From Nitrosotalea sp. (GTDB taxonomy: Archaea > Thermoproteota > Nitrososphaeria > Nitrososphaerales > Nitrosopumilaceae), in assembly GCA_025451075.1 (NCBI GenBank), contig JANWLA010000041.1:1-64000 (forward strand): a stretch of DNA of 64,000 bases, read 5' to 3'. Made by a program: the position numbers and the translations under genes. A model generated the notes under the pieces. The model was given only the letters and a program-made list of their open reading frames with translations. It was not told where the DNA came from and made no database searches. Shown here piece by piece: positions 20,621 to 30,480 of the stretch (positions are counted from its first letter, which is position 1; the number at the start of each line of letters is the position of its first letter).

Positions 20621-21100
20621 TTACTTTCTTTCAAATTCCACTACTAGTTCTATCTTTCGAAGATCGTGAGCTATTGCAACTACCTTATCCACATCTATTG
20701 GAAATCGCGGTGTCTTTTTGCCAGATACGATAACCTTGGTTTTTTGAAGACCCCCAAGAGCCCAGACTTGATTTATTCCAAGTATCTTGATTGGGAAAAA
20801 TACGTCTTCAATGAATTTTTTGTCATCAGAGCCATGGTGCACAAGCCAAATCTTTCCATCAAACTCGCCTTGGAGTATGCGGTATAGTTCCCTGCTTTGG
20901 CGAACCGTCATGATATCAGGGCTGTTAAGGTACAGGACATAGTTCCCGTTAGACCCTCTGCAGGAGTTTAGCGTGAATTTTTCTATTTGCGGTATTTTCT
21001 GGGAAAGTTTGACCAGCTTTATTGATGCGTCCACATCTGCCTTGGTAAGTGTCCCTTGATCGAGCTTTGACTCACACTGTGGGCACAGTATGCCGTTCAT
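20621..21100 (-). CDS. NusA-like/KH-type conserved archaeal protein with N-terminal CxxC
   Basis: MNGILCPQCESKLDQGTLTKADVDASIKL...GKIWLVHHGSDDKKFIEDVFFPIKILGINQVW; start trimmed. Confidence 0.6.
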   Translation of the reverse strand: MNGILCPQCESKLDQGTLTKADVDASIKLVKLSQKIPQIEKFTLNSCRGSNGNYVLYLNSPDIMTVRQSRELYRILQGEFDGKIWLVHHGSDDKKFIEDVFFPIKILGINQVWALGGLQKTKVIVSGKKTPRFPIDVDKVVAIAHDLRKIELVVEFERK

Positions 21101-21238
21101 TGCATCAAAGTTACAAATCGGTGTCCTCAAGGAAATCGATTTTTTGCTTGCAAAAACTAGAAGATAAACCATGCGAAAATAGGTTCTGTATAATCTTCGG
21201 TGTATTTTCTTTGCGTATAAAAGCAGTTGATCGTTTTT

Positions 21239-21451
21239 CTATTTCCTAGTATTCCATACATTATATTTTCGCAGGCAAAACAGAATGTTGATCAGTATTA
21301 CCACCCCAAAGATAACAAAGAGAAGTGGGATGGCTATCGATGATTGATTAGACATTACTCCATCTTTGTGTATTACAATGTAGGAAATTATTGAATATAA
21401 TACCGTGATAATAACAACTCGTACAGTGAGTTCAGTAGCAATAGTTGTCAT
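21239..21451 (-). CDS. small two-TM membrane protein
   Basis: 70 aa with two hydrophobic helices. Confidence 0.5.
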   Translation of the reverse strand: MTTIATELTVRVVIITVLYSIISYIVIHKDGVMSNQSSIAIPLLFVIFGVVILINILFCLRKYNVWNTRK

Positions 21452-21550
21452 AAGAGAATGGCATAGTCAAAGATTAATGAAGGTGCTGATAATTGCCACC
21501 AAAAACAGATAGTTGAAAACTCAAATGTACTACTAATTCATACGGTATCC

Positions 21551-22486
21551 ATGGTCACGTTATCTGTAGAGGATTTATCCGTAAAATACCAAAGCCAGGG
21601 AAAGATAGTGCATGCTGTAGACCATGTCTCGTTTTCGTTTGACAAAACCGAGTCCCTTGGAATAGCAGGTGAGAGCGGCTGCGGCAAGAGTACACTTGGC
21701 CTTGCAGTCATGAAAACCCTGCAGGAAAACGCCAGTGTCTCAGGCAAGATTATTTTTGATGGTACACAAATACTTGCAGTATCAGATTCTGAATTTACAA
21801 AAGAGATCAGGTGGAAGCAGATATCAATGATATTCCAGGGAGCAATGAATTCCCTTGATCCCGTATTTACAATAAAAAAACAATTCGAAGAGATCCTAAA
21901 AAAACACAATTTCCAGGAAGACCACATCAAGACAATAGAGCATGCAATATCCACAGTCGGGCTGCCGCATTCAGTCTTGGACAAGTACCCACACGAGATA
22001 AGCGGCGGAATGAAGCAGCGTGTGATCATTGCCATGTCTCTTATTTTAAAGCCAATGATGGTCATTGCAGACGAGCCTACCACAGCACTTGATGTGCTGG
22101 TCCAAGCACAGATCATGATTTTATTGAAAAAACTCAAAAAAGAAGGCCTGTCGATTGTATTAATCTCGCATGACTTGGGCATAATTTCTGAGATTGCAGA
22201 AAAAGTTGGAATCATGTATGCTGGACAGATAGTAGAGTTTGGTGACATGAAAGAGATTTACAAAAATCCAAAGCATCCATACACAATAGCACTGCTTGAT
22301 TCCATACCAAAGATACAGGAATCAAAAAGTATTACGCCCCTGAAAGGAAATCCCCCAAGCCTTGTAAACCCGCCAGGCGGATGCAGGTTTTATGACAGAT
22401 GCCCCAAGGCCATGGAAAAGTGCAAAAAGGATCCTCCCAAAATAAAAACGGCAACAGGTTTTGTCATGTGCTGGCTACACGAATAA
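21551..22486 (+). CDS. oligopeptide/dipeptide ABC transporter ATPase (OppD/DppD-type)
   Basis: GESGCGKSTLG Walker A; EISGGMKQRVIIAMSL signature; C-terminal cysteine motif CRFYDRCPKAMEKCKKDPP. Confidence 0.93.
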   Translation: MVTLSVEDLSVKYQSQGKIVHAVDHVSFSFDKTESLGIAGESGCGKSTLGLAVMKTLQENASVSGKIIFDGTQILAVSDSEFTKEIRWKQISMIFQGAMNSLDPVFTIKKQFEEILKKHNFQEDHIKTIEHAISTVGLPHSVLDKYPHEISGGMKQRVIIAMSLILKPMMVIADEPTTALDVLVQAQIMILLKKLKKEGLSIVLISHDLGIISEIAEKVGIMYAGQIVEFGDMKEIYKNPKHPYTIALLDSIPKIQESKSITPLKGNPPSLVNPPGGCRFYDRCPKAMEKCKKDPPKIKTATGFVMCWLHE

Positions 22487-22520
22487 AACTAGTTAAAAAT
22501 CTAAAATTTACTATAGAATT

Positions 22521-23450
22521 TTACTTGAGGCCTGTGCCGTTATAGTAAGAGTTGTAGACCTGCAATGCATTTGCCATAGAAACTTGTTGTGCTTGTGCAA
22601 GCATTGTGTTTCTGTCTGCACCGTTTTCATCAGTTGTTACATCGGTTAATCCGTAATAGTTTGATTGCAACAATGCAAGGTGTCTTTCGTGAATCTGGTC
22701 AAATATGATTACTGCCTTTTCTAAAGCATATGCTTGTTGTGGACTCAGGTTGCGGCCACCATTGTCCTGTTCGTTTGTGACAGAGTTTGGCTTGTATGTG
22801 AATTGTGTTGGGTCAACATACTGGCTCAAGTCAACGTATACTTGATCAGTTTTTGCAAGTTGGCTTACCAAGGCTGCTGCCTGGGCTTCGCCAGCATCCA
22901 TATTTTGTGTAATCTGTGTTTGTCTATCATAAGTTGCAACAGAATCAGTTGTTGGACCTGCTTGGAAGTTTGCATAGTTTTGTTGAATCTTGACTAGTTG
23001 GTTGATTACATCTTGGGCTTGTGTAAGTGATGATGACTTTGCGGCATCAATCATTGCAGTTCTGTCTCTGCCCTGAGTATCAGTTGTAGTATCATTTAGT
23101 CCTGCATAATCAGTTGATTGGATATCTGCTAATTGTCTAACGTGAATATTGTCAAATTGTGCGATTGCATTTTGTAATGAAACTTGTGCTTGTGCATCAA
23201 TGTTTCTTCCTCTGCTTGTCTCATCAGTAGTAACGCTGGTAAGTCCAGACCAGTTGCTCTTTGATTGATCCATGTTTGCAAACTGGTAGTAGCTCATGTA
23301 TGTTGCCATGGCTTTTTGTTCTGCCGCCTGTTGTCTAGCAGCTATATCTGACCAAGGGTCATCTGCAAAGACTGCGTGATTCAAGTAAATTGATCCTGCA
23401 CTGAATAATAGTCCTGTAATCATTACAATTGCAAGTAACTGGAATTTCAC
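22521..23450 (-). CDS. secreted helical-repeat protein
   Basis: Signal peptide; repeated motif (Y)xGLT(S/D)VTTDExxxxRNxxxxAQ in three to four copies. Confidence 0.75.
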   Translation of the reverse strand: MKFQLLAIVMITGLLFSAGSIYLNHAVFADDPWSDIAARQQAAEQKAMATYMSYYQFANMDQSKSNWSGLTSVTTDETSRGRNIDAQAQVSLQNAIAQFDNIHVRQLADIQSTDYAGLNDTTTDTQGRDRTAMIDAAKSSSLTQAQDVINQLVKIQQNYANFQAGPTTDSVATYDRQTQITQNMDAGEAQAAALVSQLAKTDQVYVDLSQYVDPTQFTYKPNSVTNEQDNGGRNLSPQQAYALEKAVIIFDQIHERHLALLQSNYYGLTDVTTDENGADRNTMLAQAQQVSMANALQVYNSYYNGTGLK

Positions 23451-23660
23451 GAATTTCTCTCATATCTTATGCCTTTTAAAACTTTGCGATGATCAGATTT
23501 TTGCCTGCTGATCGCTGTGTGAAATAACGCTGCACATAGTAATGGTACACAAATTAGAACTTGGCCGATTAAAAGATGCTACCACTTGGAATCTTGTCAA
23601 ATAAAAATTGGATAAACTTTCAAGCAATTTCATAAATCAATTATAAAATATTATGTTAAA

Positions 23661-24698
23661 TTGAAATTTAATCAAAGCCTATATTCTCTAAAATCAATTT
23701 GGGGTGTAATGACAAAAAACATTGCAGTCACAATCATTCTTGTAGTATCAATGATTACAATTGCAGGAGTGCAACCAATTTGGGCACAGGGCACAAACAA
23801 ACTGGATGTTCTCAATCTCCAAGTCAGCCCAGGTGTGATCAAAGTTGGAGATACGTTTTCAATTAATGCAACACTTGTCAACAATTCTACTGATACCATA
23901 ACAGTTCACAATAGCTGTGGAGGAGCGTTTTCAGTAGTTTTTGACAACCATGCCACAGTCAACTTGAAAAAAATATGCAACTGGATGGCAATCCAAATAA
24001 TATTACAACCAGGACAGAACACCACTGTAACAAGTCAATACTCCAATCTTGAATACAATGCAACCTTAGCTGGCGCGGCAAATGCAAATGTAACATTCTC
24101 ATATGATACACGGGACCAATCAACCCCTCAAGTGTTAAACAATACAGTTTCAAAATCACTTGTGTTTACAATATATGATAAAACTAATCAGACAAATGTT
24201 GGACAGACAGTCATGCCACCACTTGAACAATTCAGATCAGGGATTGCTGCAGACAGTGTCCAGTGCAAACAGGGTCTGCAATTAATTTTCAAAGCATCTG
24301 ATGATTCTCCAGCATGTGTAACTTCTTCTGCTGCAACTAGACTTGCTTTGTGGGGATGGGCAAAATCAGCAGGTCAGCAACCCCCAGTGCAAGGCGTACC
24401 AGGGATTGGAGCCATCACCCTAGAGAACAATGGCAAATCAATTAGTTTCAATAAAGGCGACAGATTTCTCTTAAAACTTGGCAACAGTTTTCTGTGGAAT
24501 GTCCAGAGTGACAACCAGACAGTTGTAAGCAGGGTGGTTGACATCATGGCAACCAAAGATTCCCAAGGAGTTTACATAATCCACAATGCAGGCAATGCAA
24601 CATTGACTGGCATAGGAGATCCATTGTGCCGCACATCATCACCGCAATGTGAGATAGCTTCAATTCTATTCAAGGTAAACATCACAGCATCACCATAA
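23661..24698 (+). CDS. secreted protein: CARDB-like domain plus 'PLEQ-SGI' domain
   Basis: LNLQVSPGVIKVGDTFSINATLVNNS; PPLEQFRSGIAADSVQCKQGLQLIFKASDDSPAC...WGWA. Confidence 0.8.
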   Translation: MKFNQSLYSLKSIWGVMTKNIAVTIILVVSMITIAGVQPIWAQGTNKLDVLNLQVSPGVIKVGDTFSINATLVNNSTDTITVHNSCGGAFSVVFDNHATVNLKKICNWMAIQIILQPGQNTTVTSQYSNLEYNATLAGAANANVTFSYDTRDQSTPQVLNNTVSKSLVFTIYDKTNQTNVGQTVMPPLEQFRSGIAADSVQCKQGLQLIFKASDDSPACVTSSAATRLALWGWAKSAGQQPPVQGVPGIGAITLENNGKSISFNKGDRFLLKLGNSFLWNVQSDNQTVVSRVVDIMATKDSQGVYIIHNAGNATLTGIGDPLCRTSSPQCEIASILFKVNITASP

Positions 24699-24724
24699 AC
24701 CCACAGGCGGAAACGGTAAAACGC

Positions 24725-25720
24725 TTGATATATTTGAAAACATACAAGAAAAGAATGGAAGAGATTCTTTCAGTCAAGAATTTAAAAAAATATTTTGTAA
24801 AAAAGGGATTCACCGGTGCAGACAAGGAAGTTACAAGGGTTGCAGATGACATCTCATTTTCAATTAAAAACGCCGAGACCTTGGTACTGGCAGGAGAATC
24901 AGGTTCTGGCAAGACCACAATTGCACGATTGATACTGCGAGCACTAGAGCCAGATTCTGGAACCATAAGTTTTGACGGCCAAGAGATAACAAATCAAAAA
25001 GACCACCTAGAAAAGATTAGGCTTGGATGCCAGATGGTTCACCAGGATCCTTACGCATCAATTAATCCAAGGATGACCGTACTTGATATCATAAGAGAGC
25101 CGCTTGAAATTCACCACATTGCAAACAAGGAAGAAAGAAACCGCTTGGCATTACAAGCACTCGGACAAGTAAAGCTAGAGCCAGTGCAAGATATTGCGCA
25201 AAAATATCCCCACATGCTATCAGGCGGTCAAAGGCAGCGAGTCGCAATAGCCCGTGCAATTGTAACAAATCCAAAACTTGTCATAGCAGACGAGCCAGTC
25301 TCCATGCTTGATGTATCAGTAAGAATTGGCATACTGGAGCTGATAAAAGAATTACAGCAAAAACACGGAATCTCTTTTTTATACATAACACATGACCTGT
25401 CCACTTCACGATACATTGGTCACAGGATTGCAATTTTGTATCTTGGAAAAATTATAGAAACAGGACCGATTGACGAAGTGCTATCCAGTCCACATCACCC
25501 ATACACCCAGGCACTCTTGGATTCAATCTCAGAGCCAGACCCAGACAATCTACACCGAGACAAAAAGATACGCATCAATGAGCCTTCACATGTGGACATA
25601 TACCAAGGCTGCAGGTTCAGGGCAAGATGTCCCTATGCAATTGACACATGCAAGCAAGAACCAGAACTTGAAAAAGTTTCAGAGAACAGACACGTGGCGT
25701 GCTTTGTCAAGATAAACTAG
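24725..25720 (+). CDS. oligopeptide/dipeptide ABC transporter ATPase (OppF/DppF-type)
   Basis: GESGSGKTTIARL; LSGGQRQRVAIARAI; CRFRARCPYAIDTCKQEP. Confidence 0.93.
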   Translation: MIYLKTYKKRMEEILSVKNLKKYFVKKGFTGADKEVTRVADDISFSIKNAETLVLAGESGSGKTTIARLILRALEPDSGTISFDGQEITNQKDHLEKIRLGCQMVHQDPYASINPRMTVLDIIREPLEIHHIANKEERNRLALQALGQVKLEPVQDIAQKYPHMLSGGQRQRVAIARAIVTNPKLVIADEPVSMLDVSVRIGILELIKELQQKHGISFLYITHDLSTSRYIGHRIAILYLGKIIETGPIDEVLSSPHHPYTQALLDSISEPDPDNLHRDKKIRINEPSHVDIYQGCRFRARCPYAIDTCKQEPELEKVSENRHVACFVKIN

Positions 25721-28700
25721 TTTGCAACTTCTGGCACACTAGAAATTCTGTGTGATACAACATGTGAAACACCATTTCTTGGAAAGACTCCGTAGATGAG
25801 GGTGGCCTTTTTGACTACAGAGTCTTTTAGTGACACCATGATCATCTGGCTTCCTTTTGCCCTGTCTTCAAGTATTGTAGAAAGCCTTTCAGTGTTTAAT
25901 GCATCAAGGTGTGCATCCACCTCGTCAAGCAAGTAGAACGGAGACGGTTTTAGTTTTTGGAGTGCTAGCAAAAATGTGATTGCCGCAAGTGTCTTTTCAC
26001 CACCACTGATTGAAGTTGATTCTCTTTTTGGCTTGTTTGGAAATTGCACAAGATATGATATTCCAGATGCAAATATGTCATCCTCGTTTTGAATCTCAAG
26101 CCATGCGTTTCCTCCAGTCATCTTGCTAAATATTTCACGAATGTCCTTGTCTACTTTGTCGTATGATTCCAAGAAGGTCTGGCGCTTGCCCTTGTCAATT
26201 TCCTCGATGAATTTTACAATAGAGTTTCTTTCTTCTTCAAGCTCGTTCTTTCTTGACGACATGGAGCGATACCCATTTGAGATTTCAAGATACGCATCAG
26301 GTGCCCTGGTGTTCAGTGAGCCGGCTAGACTTCGCTTTTCAGATTCAAGTGCAAGTAAAATCTGGTCAACATCAAATGATTCCAAAAGTGTATGATGATA
26401 TCCATACGACTGTAATGTTTTACGGATACGCTCTTCATTTTCTACCAAATCCCTGACATCTCGTTCGATTGAATCAGACTGTCTTTCCATTCCGTTTACT
26501 TCTTTGCTCAGCACCCTTTCAGATTCGTACAGGCCCTTTAGTTTAGAGTCATATTCTTTTAGTGTTGATACCGATGTTCCAGATGTAGAGATTAGTTGCT
26601 GTTCCTTTTCTCTCAAGGTTACAAGGGTCACATCAACTGATTCCTTTTCTTTTCCAAGTGCCCTTGACTGGACCTCAATGTCATATTTTTCATGATTTAG
26701 CGAAGACTGTTCCTGGGACAAGAGCCTCACATTTGCCTTCAAAGAGTTTTCCTCGTTGCCAAGATTAGTTAGATTTCCAGTCAGTTCACGGAACTGTGTG
26801 GATATTGTACTATGAGAGCCAAGAAGTGTGGAACGCTTTTCATTTAAAACAGAGAGTTGACTTGCAACCCTTGCCTGCCCCTCATCAGCATAATTTTCCC
26901 TAGTAAGAGAGATGCGCTCATCAAGTGATGATTCATAGGATTGCAGTTTTGATATGTTGACCATTATACCTTCTTCCCGTCTTCGCAATTGCGAGATTCT
27001 CGAAGTGAGTTGATCTTCAGACAGACCCAAGTTCTTTAATTTTGCCTTGATGTCTGCAAGACCAAGGCCTACATTTGCAAAGCCAGTCTCAGATGAATTG
27101 TACCTATTTTCAAGGCTGTCAGTTATTCTTTCAAGTTTTTTTAGTTGGCCCTTTTTGTTCTGGATGAATCTTCTCAAGAGTTCAAGTGATTGAACCAGCC
27201 CATCAACTGATGTGCTCAGCAAAATAATTTTTGTCAGGTGGGAAACCTTGGAATTTACATCAACAATTACGGCATTTGCGTCAGCTTCGAAGAATTGCCC
27301 GTCTATTGTAACTGCCTTGTAGCCTTTCTTGGATAGCTCGTATGCCTTGTCCTTTGAATCAACCAGTACAATATTTCCAAAGATGAAATTTTTGAGCGAT
27401 GTGAACTTGTCGTCGCACTTGACAAAGTCAGACAAGACTCCAAGAATACCAGGTTCCTTGTTGACTGTAATTTTAGAATCAGATATTGCATCAAGCGGAA
27501 TTATCCTAATCTTTGGCAATTTTTTTTCTTGTGCAAATTCTGCAAGCCCAAGCAATGTTGCAAAGTCATTTACAACCAGTCCCTTGAGCCAGTCAGAGCC
27601 TGCTGCAAGCAATGGTCTTTCATATTGCCTGTCCCATGTCAAAAGTTCAAACACCAAGCCTTGGATTCCAAGCCTCTTAGAATCTTCTTTGAGTTTTGCA
27701 ATGGAATAATCTTCGTGCATTACTTCCTTTACGACTTTGATCTTTGCCTCATATTGTGCAGCAGCCTTGCTTGCCTTTTCAAAGATGATTGTAGTCTCTT
27801 CAATGTCTTTTTCTATCTTGACGCGCTTTTCACGCAGGTTGCTAAGCCTTGATTTCAAGTCATTGATTGCAGCCTCATGGTCTGTCCTTACATGTCTGAG
27901 TTTTACTTCAAGACCCAAGAGGTTTTCTTTTTCTCCAAGTATTGATTTTACCCTCAGCGAGTTTTGGTCAATCTTACTTTGAATGTCTGCTCTTTCTTGT
28001 TCAAATCGTGATAGGGAAAGTTTTGTTTCATTTAATTGGTCTGTGAGTTTTTGCACGGTTTCATCGACTCGTAGCTTGTTTGTGGCAATCTGAGATTGTT
28101 GCTTTAGCACTTGGTTGATTTCAGAGTCTACAGATGCAAGCTCGGCATTTGTAGTTTTTCTAGTTTCATTTATGATACCAATTGAATTTTTCAATTCTGT
28201 AATTTGATTTTCTAGTAACGCACGTCTTTCATTTAGTGTAATAAGTTCTGTCTGGATCTCTGGAAGTCTTGAATCTATTTGCAACAATCTTCTTGCATTT
28301 GTTGCAAGCTTGCTGTTTGCAGATTCAAACTGGTGCATTGCAGATGCAAGCTCAGAGTCAATTGTTGCCTTGGCCTGGTTGTATACATTTACCTCGTCCA
28401 TGAATTTTTGTTTCTCCTCTTCGAGTTTTTTTATTTCATCACGTAATTGTCCGCGTTGCTCGTCAAGTTTCTTTGTTTCAGACTGGATGGCATTTAGGTT
28501 TCGCTCCTTGGATATTTTTGCAGATTCAATATCACGTAATTTATTTGAGGACTGGATTGCGTATAGTCTCTTTATTTCCTTGTCCAAGATATCAAAACGG
28601 AGTTGGTTGTTTCTTTCAAGTTCTAGTTCATCAATGCGTTTTTTTATTTCATCCATTCTGGCAAGTGCAATCTCAAGTCTCCTGTCTGCCTCGTCTAGCT

Positions 28701-29244
28701 GTTTTAGAGATTCAACCTTTTTTTCGTCAAAGTATGCAAGTCCGATGATATCCTCAATTATTTTTCGCCTCTCCTCTGCGTTAAATTCAGAGATTCTAGT
28801 GATTGTACCCTGCTGAACGATGTTGAGCTTGTGAATGCCGCAGTTTGCCACCTCAAGTATGTCCAAAACGTGGTTTCTGAGCACCTTTTTCTGGTTTAAA
28901 TAGTAAATATTTTCGCCGTTCTCATCCATTTCCCTTGTAATTGTTATCGTGTTAGAGTCGACTGGAATCCTCCTATCAGAGTTGTCAAAGTGGCAGCTGA
29001 CACGAGCAATCTTTGCCCCGTGCTTTGCATTGTCCACATCGTGCAATAACGAGCGAAGCTTGTCCACCCTCATTACCTTGGGAGAGTTTTCTCCAAGTGA
29101 AAACGAGATGGCATCAAGTATGTTGCTTTTTCCAGACCCGTTAGCGCCAGATATTGCAACTAGTCCCTGCTCAAAGTTTACAATGGTATTTTTGTACCCA
29201 AATGACTTGAACCCAAAGATCTCAAGCTTGCGTATGTGAACCAA
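25717..29244 (-). CDS. smc: chromosome segregation protein SMC
   Basis: 1175 aa; ISGANGSGKSNILDAISFSLGE; long coiled coils; hinge; SISGGEKTLAAITFLLALQ...YLLDEVDAHLD. Confidence 0.96.
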   Translation of the reverse strand: MVHIRKLEIFGFKSFGYKNTIVNFEQGLVAISGANGSGKSNILDAISFSLGENSPKVMRVDKLRSLLHDVDNAKHGAKIARVSCHFDNSDRRIPVDSNTITITREMDENGENIYYLNQKKVLRNHVLDILEVANCGIHKLNIVQQGTITRISEFNAEERRKIIEDIIGLAYFDEKKVESLKQLDEADRRLEIALARMDEIKKRIDELELERNNQLRFDILDKEIKRLYAIQSSNKLRDIESAKISKERNLNAIQSETKKLDEQRGQLRDEIKKLEEEKQKFMDEVNVYNQAKATIDSELASAMHQFESANSKLATNARRLLQIDSRLPEIQTELITLNERRALLENQITELKNSIGIINETRKTTNAELASVDSEINQVLKQQSQIATNKLRVDETVQKLTDQLNETKLSLSRFEQERADIQSKIDQNSLRVKSILGEKENLLGLEVKLRHVRTDHEAAINDLKSRLSNLREKRVKIEKDIEETTIIFEKASKAAAQYEAKIKVVKEVMHEDYSIAKLKEDSKRLGIQGLVFELLTWDRQYERPLLAAGSDWLKGLVVNDFATLLGLAEFAQEKKLPKIRIIPLDAISDSKITVNKEPGILGVLSDFVKCDDKFTSLKNFIFGNIVLVDSKDKAYELSKKGYKAVTIDGQFFEADANAVIVDVNSKVSHLTKIILLSTSVDGLVQSLELLRRFIQNKKGQLKKLERITDSLENRYNSSETGFANVGLGLADIKAKLKNLGLSEDQLTSRISQLRRREEGIMVNISKLQSYESSLDERISLTRENYADEGQARVASQLSVLNEKRSTLLGSHSTISTQFRELTGNLTNLGNEENSLKANVRLLSQEQSSLNHEKYDIEVQSRALGKEKESVDVTLVTLREKEQQLISTSGTSVSTLKEYDSKLKGLYESERVLSKEVNGMERQSDSIERDVRDLVENEERIRKTLQSYGYHHTLLESFDVDQILLALESEKRSLAGSLNTRAPDAYLEISNGYRSMSSRKNELEEERNSIVKFIEEIDKGKRQTFLESYDKVDKDIREIFSKMTGGNAWLEIQNEDDIFASGISYLVQFPNKPKRESTSISGGEKTLAAITFLLALQKLKPSPFYLLDEVDAHLDALNTERLSTILEDRAKGSQMIMVSLKDSVVKKATLIYGVFPRNGVSHVVSHRISSVPEVAN

Positions 29245-29326
29245 TGTATCCGATAATGCCTGAGCCGAGATAACCGATTATTGACAAGTTTCCTTGAGCT
29301 GCTGAATAAAAATTATAATGCGAGAT

Positions 29327-30394
29327 CTAACTGTCGCGCTTGCCTTCGACAAACTCGCCAAATGCCTTCTTTGCCTCAGTGTATGGCATCTGGATTGGAG
29401 GATGCTTGAAGCAGTAAGATGAGATGCTAGTCATTGGTCCGTACAATTTTCTGTCAAGTGCAATCTTTAGTCCCCTTATTGCATCGATCATTATTCCCGC
29501 ACTGTTGTATGCATCAATTACTTTTAGTTTTAGATCCAGCTTGACTGGGATCTTGCCAAAGTATTTTCCTTCCAAGTTGATATAGCAAATTTTTTCATTA
29601 TCAATGAAATCAACATAATCACTAGGGCCTATTCTCATTGGGATATCATAGTCTGCCATTGCCTTGACTGCACTTGTCTTGCTGATTCGCTTGTCTTCTA
29701 GTCTCTCCTCATCGAGCATGTTGAAAAAGTCCATGTCACCACCAATGTTTAGCTGGTACGTGCCATCAATCTGGACGCCTCTATCCACAAAGAGTTTCAC
29801 AAGTGTCTTGTGAACAACTGTTGCCCCAAGCTGGCTCATTACGTCATCTCCTGCAAGCGGAATTTTTTTCTCAGCAAACATCTGCTGCCATTTTGGCTCT
29901 GATGCAATAAAGACTGGAATTGCATTGAGAAATCCCACACCTGCCTCAAGTGCCTGGGTTGCATAGTGCTTTACAGCATTTGTGCTTCCCACTGGAAGAT
30001 AGTTTACAAGCATCTCGGCTCCGCTGTCTTGGAGAACCTTTTTGACGTTTACATCAGGTTCTTGAGAAACTGTAACAATTCGACTTAGGTGTCTTCCTAT
30101 GCCGTCAAGAGTAGGACCTTTTTGAACGGTTACTCCCATGGGTGGCACTTCGGCCACTGTAATTGTATTATTTGGTCTTGCATAGATTGCTTCGGATACA
30201 TCTTTTCCCACCTTTGTATCTGCAACATCAAATGCGGCCACGACCTCGATATCTCCTGGCTCGTATCCGCCTATGTTGTAGGCTGTAAGACCTATTGTAT
30301 CATGAGTATTCTGAGTATAGTATTTTCCACCTTGAATAATTGCTGAAGCGCAATTACCAATACCTGCAATTGCAATCTTTATTTTCTTACCCAA
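29327..30394 (-). CDS. ino1: myo-inositol-1-phosphate synthase
   Basis: IAIAGIGNCASAIIQGGKYY; LVNYLPVGSTNAVKHYA; AGDDVMSQLGATVVHK. Confidence 0.93.
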   Translation of the reverse strand: MGKKIKIAIAGIGNCASAIIQGGKYYTQNTHDTIGLTAYNIGGYEPGDIEVVAAFDVADTKVGKDVSEAIYARPNNTITVAEVPPMGVTVQKGPTLDGIGRHLSRIVTVSQEPDVNVKKVLQDSGAEMLVNYLPVGSTNAVKHYATQALEAGVGFLNAIPVFIASEPKWQQMFAEKKIPLAGDDVMSQLGATVVHKTLVKLFVDRGVQIDGTYQLNIGGDMDFFNMLDEERLEDKRISKTSAVKAMADYDIPMRIGPSDYVDFIDNEKICYINLEGKYFGKIPVKLDLKLKVIDAYNSAGIMIDAIRGLKIALDRKLYGPMTSISSYCFKHPPIQMPYTEAKKAFGEFVEGKRDS

Positions 30395-30480
30395 CTTCGA
30401 TAGCTACCAAATAATCCATTATATTAATTACTTGTGATTTAGAACAGAGGATTTTATAGCCCAGAATTAATTTATGTTTA

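Noticed and set aside
21538-22248. 236-aa minus-strand ORF antisense to the OppD-like gene
   Set aside because: Antisense shadow of a clear ABC ATPase; composition (Cys/Ser/Ile-rich) not protein-like.
28310-28816. 168-aa plus-strand ORF antisense to smc
   Set aside because: Ser/Phe/Leu-rich low-complexity translation typical of the antisense of a coiled-coil gene; no start context or family signal.
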